Shown: positions 1-9,065, counted from the stretch's first letter. The stretch is DNA of 64,000 nucleotides from Dolichospermum flos-aquae CCAP 1403/13F (GCF_012516395.1 NZ_CP051206.1:2772501-2836500), one strand, 5' to 3'. The notes: generated from the sequence alone by a model not told the origin. Numbers and translations: made by a program.

Positions 1-902
1 AACCAGTAAGTTTAGCGCACCATTTACTGGCATACTTCCAAATGGCACAACGGGATTGGGAACGCTTGGAAGACGTTTGTAAACGAGTGAATATCTCCCC
101 CTTGGGTTGTGGTGCTTTAGCGGGAACAACTTTTCCTATTGACCGCCACTATACAGCCAATTTATTACATTTTGACAATGTTTATGCTAACAGCTTGGAC
201 GGAGTGAGCGATCGGGACTTTGCCATAGAATTCCTCTGTGCTGCTAGTATTATCATGGTTCACCTCAGCCGTCTGTCCGAAGAAGTGATTCTGTGGGCAT
301 CAGAAGAATTTCGCTTCGTCACCCTCAAAGATAGCTGTGCCACAGGTTCTAGCATTATGCCCCAAAAGAAAAACCCCGACGTACCCGAATTAGTGCGCGG
401 CAAAACCGGGCGAGTATTTGGTCATCTGCAAGCCATGTTAGTAATTATGAAGGGTTTACCCCTGGCTTATAACAAAGACCTCCAAGAAGACAAAGAAGGC
501 ATATTTGACAGCGTGAACACAGTCAAAGCCTGTTTAGAAGCAATGACAATTTTACTGCAAGAAGGTTTAGAATTTCGTCATCAGCGATTAGCAACAGCAG
601 TTACAGAAGACTTTGCTAACGCTACCGATGTCGCAGATTATCTTGCAGCGCGGGGTGTACCCTTCCGCGAAGCTTATAACATTGTGGGCAAGGTCGTCAA
701 AACCAGTATTGCCGCTGGTAAACTACTCAAAGATTTGCAGCTAGAAGAATGGCAACAAATCCATCCCGCATTTGCTGCTGATATTTATGAAGCCATAACC
801 CCACGTCAAGTAGTTGCAGCCCGCAACAGCTACGGAGGCACAGGCTTTGTCCAAGTTAGACAAGCTCTTCTCAACGCCCGGACTCAAATCAGTGTGAAAT
901 AA
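1..902 (+). CDS. argH: Argininosuccinate lyase, C-terminal part (cut by window edge)
   Basis: This enzyme splits argininosuccinate into arginine and fumarate, the last step of arginine synthesis, in the cytosol. The reading frame is open from base 3, before the first internal Met at 42, so the 5' part lies outside the window. About 300 residues are present. The fumarase/aspartase superfamily signature [12 protein letters not shown] is visible near bases 345-381; in this family its Ser is the catalytic acid/base. The C-terminus is intact and ends in TAA at 902, followed directly by a repeat array. The family is usually about 460 residues, so roughly one third is missing only because of the window edge. 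No defect is seen in the visible part. Confidence 0.96.
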   Translation, partial: PVSLAHHLLAYFQMAQRDWERLEDVCKRVNISPLGCGALAGTTFPIDRHYTANLLHFDNVYANSLDGVSDRDFAIEFLCAASIIMVHLSRLSEEVILWASEEFRFVTLKDSCATGSSIMPQKKNPDVPELVRGKTGRVFGHLQAMLVIMKGLPLAYNKDLQEDKEGIFDSVNTVKACLEAMTILLQEGLEFRHQRLATAVTEDFANATDVADYLAARGVPFREAYNIVGKVVKTSIAAGKLLKDLQLEEWQQIHPAFAADIYEAITPRQVVAARNSYGGTGFVQVRQALLNARTQISVK

Positions 903-964
903 AGGGAACAGGGGGCAGGGGGCAGGGGAGAAATTCAATTCTTTCTTGCAACTGACAACTGTAC

Positions 965-1237
965 GGGCGAAGCATTTGGAGAACTATTTTTGGCAATGAC
1001 CGGTAATTTATCTTCCAACTGACAACTGACAACTGTACGGGCGAAGCATTTGGAGAACTATTTTTGGCAATGACCGATAATTTATCTTCCAACTGACAAC
1101 TGTACGGGCGAAGCATTTGGAGAACTATTTTTGGCAATGACCGATAATTTATCTTCCAACTGACAACTGTACGGGCGAAGCATTTGGAGAACTATTTTTG
1201 GCAATGACCGATAATTTATCTTCCAAATGCTTCGCCC
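965..1237. repeat. Tandem array of a 65-bp palindromic repeat, 67-bp period
   Basis: Four near-identical units start at 965, 1039, 1106 and 1173. The last two steps are 67 bp; the first is 74 bp because of one extra heptamer GACAACT. Only the final unit (1173-1237) has both inverted ends, GGGCGAAGCATTTGG and CCAAATGCTTCGCCC; the earlier ones lack the right arm and run into CAACTGACAACTGTAC. Single complete copies occur at 20951, 47990, 57158 and 59620. Confidence 0.93.
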
Positions 1238-1260
1238 CTACTGACAACTGACAACAAATA

Positions 1261-1282
1261 AGGGTGTACTCGTGTACACCCT
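1261..1282 (-). terminator. Hairpin between argH and the small basic gene
   Basis: There is a perfect 9-bp stem, AGGGTGTAC/GTACACCCT, with a 4-base loop. It lies 3' of both the gene at 1324-1494 (minus strand) and argH (plus strand). The T-tract is weak on either strand, so termination is an inference. Confidence 0.5.
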
Positions 1283-1323
1283 AAAAATTCAGAATATGAA
1301 AGAGTAAAATTTAACCAGACATA

Positions 1324-1494
1324 CTAATCAGCAGCGTCCATTGCTGCTGCGCCTGTGTCTTCCTCTTCACTCTTGGGCGGTCTTTGTTGGAATCTTCTGC
1401 CCATTCTACCTGTGGTGGTACGTTTACGAAACTTTCTGGCGTAGGCCTGGTTTCGTAGCGCCTTTTCTTTTTTCGGGTTACGGCGCTTTGCCAT
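1324..1494 (-). CDS. Small basic conserved cyanobacterial protein, function unknown
   Basis: The protein has 56 residues with a strongly basic N-terminal half (MAKRRNPKKEKALRNQAYAR followed by KFRKRTTTGRMGRR) and an acidic, Ala-rich tail. The start at 1494 is preferred because GAGG lies 5 bases upstream; an upstream in-frame Met at 1518 has no such site. The composition suggests binding to RNA or the ribosome, but no named domain is recognised. I believe homologues are widespread in cyanobacteria, from memory and not checked. It is on the same strand as pnp, 365 bases downstream of it, so the link to RNA metabolism is only positional. Confidence 0.75.
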   Translation of the reverse strand: MAKRRNPKKEKALRNQAYARKFRKRTTTGRMGRRFQQRPPKSEEEDTGAAAMDAAD

Positions 1495-1779
1495 ATTCAC
1501 CTCATTAATAAACAACAAAAAATTGGCATCTAGGCATTACTTAGGCCATATTAGCTACCGATATTATTGATATACTTTTTTAGCCTAGTGCAGCAATCAA
1601 TACACTTTAAATAGCATACCATTATATCGCACTAAAAAGTCTAATGTCAACCATAATTTAGCGATCGCAAACTCCTAGGGGCGTAAGGACTGCGCCATCA
1701 TCAAGGTGAGGAGGAAAATTCTATTTTAACAACCCAATTAAATTTAATTTTTTATACTTAAATAATAAAGAATTCGACA

Positions 1780-1848
1780 GCGATGCCTACTAGCAAGGCA
1801 TCGCGGATTTTAGATTTGCGATTCATCTGTAATCTAAAATCTAAAATC
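1780..1848 (-). repeat. Two inverted repeats downstream of pnp
   Basis: The first hairpin has the 9-bp arms GCGATGCCT/AGGCATCGC (1780-1804). The second pairs GATTTTAGATT with AATCTAAAATC (about 1806-1843). They lie just 3' of the pnp stop and may stabilise or end its transcript; the T-tracts are poor. The rest of 1495-1859 is AT-rich with one HIP1 octamer near 1661, and I see no gene in it. Confidence 0.55.
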
Positions 1849-1859
1849 CAACCAGCGAT

Positions 1860-4016
1860 TTAATGGTTTACCGCTGCTGCTTCCCGTGCTGCTGCTGCTT
1901 GATCTGGGTGAATACCCAAGCGTGTGAGGTTAATTCGTCCCTTATTGTCAATTTCTCGCACTTTGACAATCACCTCATCACCAACAGCTACTTCATCTTC
2001 AACCTTGCCAACTCGATAGTCAGCAAGCTGAGAAATGTGAATCATGCCTTCTTTACCGGGCAAAAATTCCACAAAAGCACCAATGGGTATAACTCGTGTC
2101 ACACGACCGATGTAAACATCCCCTTCATGGAGTTTACGGGTCATGCCTTGAACGATGTTCCGCGCTCTCTTCGCCCGGTTTTCATCAACTGCGGAAATGG
2201 TGACAGTACCATCATCTTGGATGTCAATTTTTGCACCAGTTTCTTCAGTGATCCCCTTGATGGTTTTCCCTCCAGGTCCAATGACTAGACCAATCATGTC
2301 AGGATCAATCTTGATGGTCAACAGACGTGGGGCAAAGGGTGAAGTTTCTTCCCTGTGTGTGTCAATAGTCTGGAGCATTTTTTCCAGAATATGTAACCGG
2401 GCAGGTTTGGCTTGGTTGACAGCTTGGGCAATTACTTCTAAAGACAAACCAGATATTTTCATATCCATTTGCAAAGCGGTAATCCCAGTATCTGTACCGG
2501 CAACTTTGAAGTCCATATCACCTAAAAAGTCTTCAATGCCTTGAATGTCGGTAAGGATTCGCACTTCGTCCCCTTCCTTAATCAAGCCCATTGCCGCACC
2601 ACTCACAGGTTTAGTAATTGGTACACCGGCATCCATGAGGGATAGGCTAGAACCACAAACTGAACCCATTGAAGTCGAACCATTGGAAGAAAGAACTTCC
2701 GATACTACGCGAATTACGTAGGGAAATTTTTCCTTGGATGGTAGTACAGGTAACAATGCCCGTTCTGCTAATGCACCATGTCCGATTTCTCGTCTCCCAG
2801 GGGCGCGTAATGGTTTGGTTTCGCCGACGGAGAAGGGAGGGAAGTTATAGTGATGCAGGTAACGTTTGGTTTGTTCTAGTTGCAAGTCATCGTTGAGGTT
2901 TTGGGCATCTCCGGGAGTCCCAAGGGTACACATTGATAGTACCTGAGTCAGTCCCCGATTGAATAAACCGCTACCATGAACTCGTTTGGGTATTATACCA
3001 ACTCGACAAGATATAGGGCGGACTTCATCAAGTTTGCGACCATCTACGCGGACATTATCTTCGACAATTTGACGGCGCATGAAGTATTTAGTAATACTTT
3101 TGAATGTATTGCCAAGAGCTTTAGAGTTTGCTGTAGCAGCAATGCGAATGGGGTCTTCTTCTGGTAAAGCTTTGATCTCATCAGCAATACTATCTTCAAC
3201 TGCGTCCAAAGCAATATCACGATCAGTTTTAGTTAACTCAAATTGCGCTAAGATTTTTTTAATCTCATTACTAGCGCGATCGCGGATATAGTTTTCTAAT
3301 GTCTGATCTGGTTCTGGTGGTGCTTCTTGCACCAGTTTGAGACCTAGTTCATCCAGTAAATCTAACTGGGCCTGAATTAAATCCCGAACTGCTTCGTAGC
3401 CAAAATCAATCGCTTCAATAATATCTCGCTCTGGCAATTGATTTGCACCCGCTTCCACCATGATTACCCCATCTGGTGAACCGGCGACGACTAAATCCAA
3501 ATCTCCCGCTGCAATTTCTGCATAGGTAGGGTTAATAATAAAATCATCCCCCACTAAGCCTACTCGCACTGCGGCCATGGGTCCATTAAAAGGAATTTGG
3601 GCAATGAGGGTAGCAATTGAAGCACCTGTTACTGCTAACACATCAGGAGGGACTTGCTCATCCATTGACATAGTTATTGCCATAACTTGCAAGTCATCCC
3701 GCAACCATGAAGGGAATAAAGGACGGAGTGGACGGTCAATCAGCCGACTGGTAAGAATTGACTTTTCCGGTGGACGACCTTCTCGGCGCATAATTCCCCC
3801 AGGAATTCTTCCCGCTGCGTACAATCTTTCTTCGTAATCTACGGTCAGTGGCAAAAAATCAATGCCTTCCCGCGCTGCTGACCTTGTAGCCGTTACTAAA
3901 ACAGTTGTATCTCCTGATTGTATCAAAACCGACCCACCTGCTTGGGGGGCTAGTAGGCCAACCGTCAGTCGAATATCCCGTCCATCAAAGGATATTGACT
4001 TTTCAAATTCTGCCAT
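1860..4016 (-). CDS. pnp: Polynucleotide phosphorylase
   Basis: This is a phosphorolytic 3'-5' exoribonuclease that can also add heteropolymeric tails to RNA. In cyanobacteria, which generally lack a poly(A) polymerase, PNPase is the known tailing enzyme. The 718 residues match the family length. Two RNase PH-like cores lie at about 10-145 and 320-540, joined by a helical linker. A KH domain follows at about 555-615 ([11 protein letters not shown]) and an S1 domain at about 620-690 ([19 protein letters not shown]). The [14 protein letters not shown] stretch of the second core holds the conserved active-site Asp residues. The gene stands alone. Upstream of 4016 there is no gene on the same strand apart from the toxin remnant. 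Confidence 0.97.
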   Translation of the reverse strand: MAEFEKSISFDGRDIRLTVGLLAPQAGGSVLIQSGDTTVLVTATRSAAREGIDFLPLTVDYEERLYAAGRIPGGIMRREGRPPEKSILTSRLIDRPLRPLFPSWLRDDLQVMAITMSMDEQVPPDVLAVTGASIATLIAQIPFNGPMAAVRVGLVGDDFIINPTYAEIAAGDLDLVVAGSPDGVIMVEAGANQLPERDIIEAIDFGYEAVRDLIQAQLDLLDELGLKLVQEAPPEPDQTLENYIRDRASNEIKKILAQFELTKTDRDIALDAVEDSIADEIKALPEEDPIRIAATANSKALGNTFKSITKYFMRRQIVEDNVRVDGRKLDEVRPISCRVGIIPKRVHGSGLFNRGLTQVLSMCTLGTPGDAQNLNDDLQLEQTKRYLHHYNFPPFSVGETKPLRAPGRREIGHGALAERALLPVLPSKEKFPYVIRVVSEVLSSNGSTSMGSVCGSSLSLMDAGVPITKPVSGAAMGLIKEGDEVRILTDIQGIEDFLGDMDFKVAGTDTGITALQMDMKISGLSLEVIAQAVNQAKPARLHILEKMLQTIDTHREETSPFAPRLLTIKIDPDMIGLVIGPGGKTIKGITEETGAKIDIQDDGTVTISAVDENRAKRARNIVQGMTRKLHEGDVYIGRVTRVIPIGAFVEFLPGKEGMIHISQLADYRVGKVEDEVAVGDEVIVKVREIDNKGRINLTRLGIHPDQAAAAREAAAVNH

Positions 4017-4246
4017 TCAGTTTTTTTTCCTTCTCTTACGCGATTCTCACTCTGTGGCAATCCTAACATTTATGCAGTCTAGACGGCTTCTGTAATGAAC
4101 AAACATACAACAAAATTCTCTAAGTTAGCTGTACAACGGGCTTCATATCTGGGTTTGTGTTCTAAGTTATCTTTTTGCTGAACGATTTAATAATATTTTA
4201 TCAATCAATTAAGAGGTAAGTAACTGCATTGCAATTGCCCCTGTCA

Positions 4247-4384
4247 TTAAAAAGGAATAGATTTATATAATCCCTCTAACCATGTTCTACCCTTTTGGTG
4301 AGAAATATTACTAAACCAGAAATAAGCGTCTTCTATGGTTTTTTGTGCTTCTGGTTGGATGATAATTTGATATTTCTCATTCAT
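4247..4384 (-). pseudogene. Truncated RelE/ParE-type toxin remnant
   Basis: A 45-codon frame starts MNEKYQIIIQPEAQKTIEDA and continues with YFWFSNISHQKGRTWLEGLY, then stops. This matches the N-terminal half of RelE/ParE-family toxins, which are normally 90-100 residues. The second strand block that carries catalytic residues is missing. It overlaps the 3' end of an antitoxin-like frame by 8 bases, the usual arrangement for such pairs. It is probably non-functional. It lies in the 4017-4667 interval, which otherwise holds the MITE described separately and no intact gene. Confidence 0.7.
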
Positions 4385-4445
4385 TGGAATTATCTAATTT
4401 ATTAAACAATTCATTAAAGAATTCTTCGGCTATTATCTTAAACGC
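4377..4445 (-). pseudogene. Antitoxin C-terminal remnant, cut by a MITE
   Basis: The frame reads AFKIIAEEFFNELFNKLDNS then NE and stop, and overlaps the toxin remnant start. The frame ends upstream exactly at the TTA that borders the MITE at 4449. If the MITE is removed, the frame meets a stop at once, so the antitoxin had lost more than the insertion alone explains. The assignment rests on position and overlap, as the family is not recognisable from 22 residues. Confidence 0.45.
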
Positions 4446-4448
4446 TTA

Positions 4449-4617
4449 GAGGATGTTTGAAAAGTGGTATTCCGTAATTTTCATCACATTGCTACCCCCC
4501 TTTCCCCTTGTAAAGGGGGGAAACAATAAAAATCCAGTTCCCTCCCCTTTACAAGGGGAGGGTTAGGGTGGGGTAAAAAATATTTGATACATCAACCATA
4601 ACTTTTCAAACACCCTC
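4449..4617. mobile_element. MITE-like element of about 169 bp
   Basis: The terminal inverted repeats are GAGGATGTTTGAAAAGT at the left and ACTTTTCAAACACCCTC at the right (one mismatch), with TTA directly repeated at 4446-4448 and 4618-4620. The inside has two inverted GC-rich blocks (CCCCTTGTAAAGGGG and CTCCCCTTTACAAGGGGAG) and no coding frame. The structure fits a non-autonomous element moved by a transposase encoded elsewhere. Confidence 0.75.
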
Positions 4618-4667
4618 TTAGAGATATTAGCAAAACTTAAAGTTGATTCATGAGGTAATAGCAATTA

Positions 4668-5084
4668 GTGTCTGCAAAAGATATATTTCACGAAGCAGTA
4701 AAGAAAGCTTTACAAAAAGAGCAGTGGGTGATTACAGATGATCCACTAAAATTTAAATTTGGCAACGTCAAATTCAATATAGATTTAGGTGCTGAGAAAT
4801 TAATTGCGGCTGAAAGAGAAAGTGAGAAAATAGCAATAGAAATCAAAAGTTTTATTAATCCTTCCGCTATTACAGACTTTTATGCTGCTTTAGGTCAGTT
4901 TCTCAGCTATCGTCTGGCTTTAGAAGCTCTTGAACCAGATCGTATACTATATATGGCAATTCCATTGGAAGTTTATCGAACCTTTTTTCAGCTTGAGTTT
5001 ACACAAGTGGCACTAAAAAGATATCAAGTGCTATTAGTAGTATATGAACCAGATAATGAGGTGATTATAGAATGGATAACATAG
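4668..5084 (+). CDS. xisH: XisH-family protein
   Basis: XisH proteins were first described as factors needed for excision of the fdxN element in heterocysts of Anabaena, but many genomes carry several copies unlinked to any element. The 138 residues match the family. The start is GTG at 4668, giving SAKDIFHEAVKKAL, which fits the conserved N-terminus. The pattern D (IDLGAEKL), E (AAERE) and EIK near residues 45-65 is that of a PD-(D/E)XK nuclease fold. It overlaps xisI by 13 bases, so the pair is translationally coupled. No excisable element is visible here, so a role in excision is not implied. Confidence 0.92.
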   Translation: MSAKDIFHEAVKKALQKEQWVITDDPLKFKFGNVKFNIDLGAEKLIAAERESEKIAIEIKSFINPSAITDFYAALGQFLSYRLALEALEPDRILYMAIPLEVYRTFFQLEFTQVALKRYQVLLVVYEPDNEVIIEWIT

Positions 5085-5407
5085 CCAAATATCGAAAATA
5101 TATTCAAACCTTACTAACAGATTATGCCAAAGATGATATTTGCACAGACGAAGTAGATGTGGAACTCATCTTTGATACAGAACGCGACCATTATCAGTGG
5201 ATGAATGTTGGTTGGGAACATTTAAATCGCGTTTATATGACGGTGATTCACTTCGATATTAAAAACGGTAAAATTTGGTTACAACAGAATTTAACAGAAG
5301 AAAATCCCGCTGAAGATTTAGTAAAAATGGGTGTTCCCAGAGAAGATATCGTGTTGGGTTTACATCCTCCTTATAAACGTCCATATACAGATTATGGAGT
5401 GGCTTAA
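5072..5407 (+). CDS. xisI: XisI-family protein
   Basis: This 111-residue partner is always encoded next to XisH. It contains the family blocks DEVDVELIFDTERDHYQWMN and GWEHLNRVYMTVIHFDIKNG and ends with the usual GLHPPYKRPYTDYGVA. The ATG at 5072 lies inside the end of xisH. The biochemical role is unknown; the two are thought to act as a complex. Its presence as an intact pair in a zone of toxin-antitoxin genes fits the view that XisH/XisI units behave as mobile accessory modules. Confidence 0.92.
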   Translation: MDNIAKYRKYIQTLLTDYAKDDICTDEVDVELIFDTERDHYQWMNVGWEHLNRVYMTVIHFDIKNGKIWLQQNLTEENPAEDLVKMGVPREDIVLGLHPPYKRPYTDYGVA

Positions 5408-5766
5408 AGAAGGTCATTTATTGTCTGAATCAGGATTTTCAGGATTTAAGGATGTACAGGATTTTTGTTGGGATTTGGATTTATATGGGTAGATTTGCCG
5501 GATATGGGATTGCTGAATAAAATATTTGATGGTGAAAGTAATGTAATCCTATTCATGCTGATTCAGATATTTTTATCGTCATTCACAGAATTTTCATATC
5601 CACAGAATTTGGTGATTATCAAAAATATTTAATCTCTTCATCCTGACAATCCTTTAATCGGTGGATATCATCTCGACTTCGCTCGATAACCACCTGATTC
5701 AGACATTTTCATCATTGGTTTATTAAAGCTGTTGTTGGGTTGCGCTGTCGCTTAACCCAACCTACA
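5408..5766. repeat. Non-coding stretch with dispersed repeats
   Basis: No gene is seen. The stretch holds a CAGGATTTTCAGGATTTAAGGA repeat family member split as CAGGATTTTCAGGATT and TAAGGATG (about 5429-5453), whose reverse form recurs near 7250-7280, and a GTTGGGTT palindrome at 5734-5765. Confidence 0.6.
5734..5765. repeat. GTTGGGTT palindrome, copy 1
   Basis: Inverted arms GTTGGGTT and AACCCAAC enclose GCGCTGTCGCTT. The same element occurs at 6627, 7305 and 26050, and shorter forms at 6488 and 25785. Here it lies between xisI and a Uma2 gene and could act as a transcription end for the minus-strand gene. Confidence 0.85.
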
Positions 5767-6447
5767 TTAAATTGTATCAGGATCTATATTTAACTCCCGC
5801 AATTTTGCTGCTAAACGTTCTGATTTTTTAGTTTCCTGTTCTGCGGTTTCTTCAGGTGTGGGAACTAACTCTCCTGCTGGTGTAAAATACCGTAATAGTC
5901 CTTGATAAATTCCTAAGTATAAACCTAGCTGACGACTCCACAAATATCCTTGCTGATTTTCTTCTAAAGGTTGATATTCTCCGTCTACTAAATGAAAACC
6001 TGCAAATTCTAGTGTATAAGGGTCGAACCAAAAATAATCTGGTGTGCGGAAGGTATTTTGATAAAGTTCTTTTTTATATTCTCTATCTGTATTTGCTGTA
6101 GTTGGTGAGAGAATTTCTAAAATGAAATTAGGATATTTACCATCTTCTTCCCAAACAACCCAACTTTTCCGGGTTTTGCGTTCTGCTCCCAAGACAACAA
6201 AGAAATCTGGACCTCGGAAATATTCAGATTTTTTCTGATTAGGACTATAGTAAATGGTGAGATTTCCCGCAGCATAGAAATCGGTTCTATCTTTCCACAA
6301 CCATTCTAGACATTTGAAAAGTAGAATTATTTGTCTTAGATGTAGTTCTGTTTCCACGGTTGGTTCATCACTATATAAATCACTTGGGGGAAATATTACA
6401 TCTTGGGAGATGTTTTCTTTACATTCTAATTCTTGAGTAATCATCAT
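5767..6447 (-). CDS. Uma2-family putative endonuclease
   Basis: Uma2 (DUF820) proteins have a PD-(D/E)XK nuclease fold and are very numerous in cyanobacteria; their biological role is unsettled. The 226-residue protein has the family blocks PDFFVVLGAERKTRKSWVVW and FILEILSPTTANTDREYKKE at about residues 80-125, giving the Asp and Glu metal ligands. The C-terminal 40 residues are charged and probably coiled (EETAEQETKKSERLAAKLRE), a common tail in this family. There is no partner gene. A second Uma2 copy is at 14271. Confidence 0.88.
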   Translation of the reverse strand: MMITQELECKENISQDVIFPPSDLYSDEPTVETELHLRQIILLFKCLEWLWKDRTDFYAAGNLTIYYSPNQKKSEYFRGPDFFVVLGAERKTRKSWVVWEEDGKYPNFILEILSPTTANTDREYKKELYQNTFRTPDYFWFDPYTLEFAGFHLVDGEYQPLEENQQGYLWSRQLGLYLGIYQGLLRYFTPAGELVPTPEETAEQETKKSERLAAKLRELNIDPDTI

Positions 6448-6487
6448 GATATGATACCAAGTAGTTATTTGTTGATTATAGCATTAC

Positions 6488-6512
6488 GTAGGTTGGGTTG
6501 AGAAAACCCAAC
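6488..6512. repeat. GTTGGGTT palindrome, short form
   Basis: GTAGGTTGGGTT is followed after 4 bases by AACCCAAC. It lies 22 bases before the small MITE at 6534. Confidence 0.7.
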
Positions 6513-6533
6513 ATTATATTATTAGGACTTACG

Positions 6534-6614
6534 CAAGATTCATGGAATAACGAACCACAGAGGCACAGAGGTCACGGAGAAATGAGGATTTGAGAGATAT
6601 TTTGCGTAAGTCCT
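6534..6614. mobile_element. Small MITE-like inverted-repeat element, 81 bp
   Basis: Perfect 13-bp inverted ends AGGACTTACGCAA/TTGCGTAAGTCCT enclose an AT-rich core with ACAGAGGCACAGAGG. There is no coding capacity. It sits between two GTTGGGTT palindromes downstream of brnA. Confidence 0.75.
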
Positions 6615-6626
6615 GATTATTTTTTT

Positions 6627-6658
6627 GTTGGGTTGCGCTGTTGCTTAACCCAACCTAC
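6627..6658. repeat. GTTGGGTT palindrome, copy 2
   Basis: GTTGGGTTGCGCTGTTGCTT then AACCCAACCTAC, ending 5 bases before the brnA stop. One base differs from copy 1. Confidence 0.85.
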
Positions 6659-6662
6659 ATGA

Positions 6663-6941
6663 CTAAGCAGATTTTTGATTACTACTACTTTCGATATGAC
6701 GACGTAAAAGTTGATTAATAGCTGTTTGATAGTCTTTATTTTGGGTTTTAAACCAAGCTATGATATCAGGTTCTAATTGAATAACATTTTTGGCTTGTGC
6801 TGCGGGAATTTGCAAAGTTGCTTTTTCAAAAAACTCATCAGTTAATGGTGGAATATCTGAATAGTCAATGTTTTCGTCTGACATTGAATCTAATGCTTGC
6901 CAATTAGTCCGTGAGATATTGTTCAAATTTTTTTCGTTCAT
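6663..6941 (-). CDS. brnA: BrnA-type antitoxin
   Basis: This is the antitoxin of a type II BrnT/BrnA pair; it binds and neutralises BrnT and represses the operon. The 92 residues end in a ribbon-helix-helix-like segment (LEPDIIAWFKTQNKDYQTAI then NQLLRRHIE, about residues 56-84), as expected for BrnA. The start lies within brnT, overlapping it by 38 bases, so the toxin gene comes first, the usual BrnT-BrnA order. The N-terminal 40 residues are acidic and probably disordered, and would contact the toxin. Confidence 0.88.
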   Translation of the reverse strand: MNEKNLNNISRTNWQALDSMSDENIDYSDIPPLTDEFFEKATLQIPAAQAKNVIQLEPDIIAWFKTQNKDYQTAINQLLRRHIESSSNQKSA

Positions 6942-7182
6942 AACGATTTGCCTTTCGTGCTGAAATAATTCTAATTACATTGCCTTGTTTTTCTGTCCAA
7001 ACAACTACAGCGACTCCATTTCCTAAAAAACCAATACCAAACCATCTTTCCTCACCATAGTCAAAACGTTCATCTTCCTCAATCAGCATTGGACTTTCAA
7101 AGATTTTATAAACATCTTCAAAGTCAATCTGATGTTTACGGATATTTTCTAAATTTTTCGCTTCGTCCCACTCAAACTGCAT
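6904..7182 (-). CDS. brnT: BrnT-type ribonuclease toxin
   Basis: BrnT toxins have a RelE-like fold and cut RNA. The 92-residue protein shows the family pattern FEWDEAKNLENIRKHQIDFE at residues 3-22, then a central EERWFGIGFLGNG strand and the C-terminal IRIISARKANRYERKKFEQY block with the conserved Arg and Lys residues. It is full length with no frameshift, unlike the RelE remnant at 4.3 kb. A GTTGGGTT repeat lies just upstream at 7305, so the promoter is in 7183-7300. Confidence 0.92.
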   Translation of the reverse strand: MQFEWDEAKNLENIRKHQIDFEDVYKIFESPMLIEEDERFDYGEERWFGIGFLGNGVAVVVWTEKQGNVIRIISARKANRYERKKFEQYLTD

Positions 7183-7304
7183 CTCTGATAGTTCAAATTA
7201 TTCTTTAATTATAATATATAGCTATCCTATTTAGCTAAAATCATTTATCCTGTAAATCCTTAAATCCTGGATATCCTGATTCAGATATTTTTATTATATC
7301 TTTT

Positions 7305-7336
7305 GTTGGGTTGCGCTGTCGCTTAACCCAACCTAC
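7305..7336. repeat. GTTGGGTT palindrome, copy 3
   Basis: GTTGGGTTGCGCTGTCGCTT followed by AACCCAACCTAC, 13 bases beyond the 3' end of the kinase gene. A CAGGATATCCAGGATTTAAG-like repeat lies just upstream (7250-7285). Confidence 0.85.
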
Positions 7337-7349
7337 ATGACTGATATTT

Positions 7350-9065
7350 TCACGGCTTGATTAAAGATTCCTCTGACTGACGATATTTAGCAATTAATTT
7401 ACGTCTTTTTAGGGGTGGATAAACCAGCATGAAAAGTGCCGGTAAACTTGTTCCAGTGAGTGCTAACAAAATAAATGAGTTAAAGCCTATTATTATTCCC
7501 GTTCCCACACTAATTCCCAATCCTATACTACTCAATATGAGTAGTATTAGTATATTAGTAAACAAGTTTTTAGCCTCTTTAGCCATGTCCACAGCCAAAG
7601 TCACAGCCATAACCATACTTATAGCCATAACCACACCCACATTCACAGCCCAACCCACACCCACAGTCACAGCCCAACCCACAGCCATACCCAACCGACC
7701 CACAGCCATAGCGCAACCCACACCCCAACCCACACCCACAGCCATAGCCTCATTTCGACAGTAAATAAACGTTATACAGCCGCACACCACGCCGAATACA
7801 TAATTAGATATTGTCAAACAAGGTATCATCAAAGTTGTGGAAATGGCTACCATCACAACCCGAAAAAACATCGCAATTAAACGCCAATAAGGCAATTTTA
7901 TCTTCTCAATGGGTAAAGCCGCCGTTTGTACCTTCACCGTCAAAGTATGACTAGCTGGATAAGCATTACTATGAAAAATTAATTGACGTTTATACTGCTT
8001 ATCCGCCATTAATTTACTCGTATCCACCTCAACCTGACAACGAATATTATTCCCGCTAAACTTACGAGGTTTAACTGAAATCCAAGCATGATTATCTGGT
8101 GTATGGGGAGGGTCTTGAGGATGAGATCCAACTTCCCATTTACCTTCTAATAAAGTATCTGGTATAGAATTTTCAATAATAATAACCCTAGTTAATTTTT
8201 CCCCCAACCAATTCGCTTTAAACTCCAAAACTGTTTCACTAAAATCAACTGCTGGTACACGAATAACATCAAGGGGTTTGAGTGATTCTAAAGCTAATTC
8301 TGCATTAGTAAAACGGTCTTTTTGTTTCGGTTGTACCATCTTTTCCAACCAACCGATAAACCGCAAACTTACCTGGGGTAAAAGATGACGAAAATTAATT
8401 AAATAAGGATCATCTTCATCTTGCAATTGATCTATTTTTGTTGACTTGATTCCTGTAAGTAAACAGATCAAAGTTGCACCCAAAGCATACAAATCTGTAG
8501 CATTTGTGGGTTTAAACATTTGCTCTGGGGGAATAAAACCAGGAGTTCCTTTAAATACACTACTTCCAGCCACATCATGACTACCAATACGAGCAAAACC
8601 AAAATCAATTAAATAAACATTGATTTGTTCATCTACTAAAATGTTTTCTGGTTTAATATCTCGATGAATTACCGACGGTATCCGATTTTGTAAATATACC
8701 AGAATTTCTAATATCTTAACTGCAATTTGTTTAATTTCTGCTGGTGAAAAGCTGCGAGGTTCTGCTAAAGTAGAACCATGAATATACTCTTGAATTAAAC
8801 AAAAACCATCGGAGGTTTCAAAGGAATGCAAGTAACTGGGAATACCAGGATGATTTAATCCTTTAAGTACCTGTATTTCTCGTGCGTGGGCTTCTGAACC
8901 GGACCAACTTGCACCCGCTTGAGCAAAACAAAACTGTTTAATTACTTCTTGTTGCCCTGTGTTAAGATTTGTTGCTAACCAAGTAATTCTACCACCTTCC
9001 CGGTTGCGTCCTAGTTCTCTAGTAACCTCATAGCCTTGTGCTTGGAAATCTGGGTAGATGCTCAT
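7350..9065 (-). CDS. Membrane Ser/Thr protein kinase with Val-Gly-rich membrane region
   Basis: This 571-residue eukaryotic-type kinase has its kinase domain at about 12-270: Lys43 in VIK, HRDIKPEN at 134-141 and DFG at 154-156. All catalytic residues are present, so it should be active. A beta-rich segment follows (about 275-385), then hydrophobic stretches from about 395 to 560. Part of these (about 440-500) is built from repeated VGVGW/AVGVG/MAVT-like units, encoded by a short CCCACA/GCCATA-type DNA repeat at 7590-7750. The kinase faces the cytosol with its C-terminus in the membrane. The substrate is unknown. No two-component or PP2C gene is adjacent; the divergent neighbour is the SNF2 gene. 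Confidence 0.9.
   Translation of the reverse strand: MSIYPDFQAQGYEVTRELGRNREGGRITWLATNLNTGQQEVIKQFCFAQAGASWSGSEAHAREIQVLKGLNHPGIPSYLHSFETSDGFCLIQEYIHGSTLAEPRSFSPAEIKQIAVKILEILVYLQNRIPSVIHRDIKPENILVDEQINVYLIDFGFARIGSHDVAGSSVFKGTPGFIPPEQMFKPTNATDLYALGATLICLLTGIKSTKIDQLQDEDDPYLINFRHLLPQVSLRFIGWLEKMVQPKQKDRFTNAELALESLKPLDVIRVPAVDFSETVLEFKANWLGEKLTRVIIIENSIPDTLLEGKWEVGSHPQDPPHTPDNHAWISVKPRKFSGNNIRCQVEVDTSKLMADKQYKRQLIFHSNAYPASHTLTVKVQTAALPIEKIKLPYWRLIAMFFRVVMVAISTTLMIPCLTISNYVFGVVCGCITFIYCRNEAMAVGVGWGVGCAMAVGRLGMAVGWAVTVGVGWAVNVGVVMAISMVMAVTLAVDMAKEAKNLFTNILILLILSSIGLGISVGTGIIIGFNSFILLALTGTSLPALFMLVYPPLKRRKLIAKYRQSEESLIKP

Noticed and set aside
965-1237. Tandem repeats resembling a CRISPR array
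   Set aside because: The whole 67-bp period is conserved, with no unique spacers, and the unit is a dispersed palindrome.
1863-3837. Several plus-strand frames opposite pnp
   Set aside because: They are shadows of pnp with no start signals or recognisable domains.
7429-7764. Plus-strand frame rich in PTPTAQPT
   Set aside because: It is the antisense of the repeat-encoded membrane part of the kinase gene.
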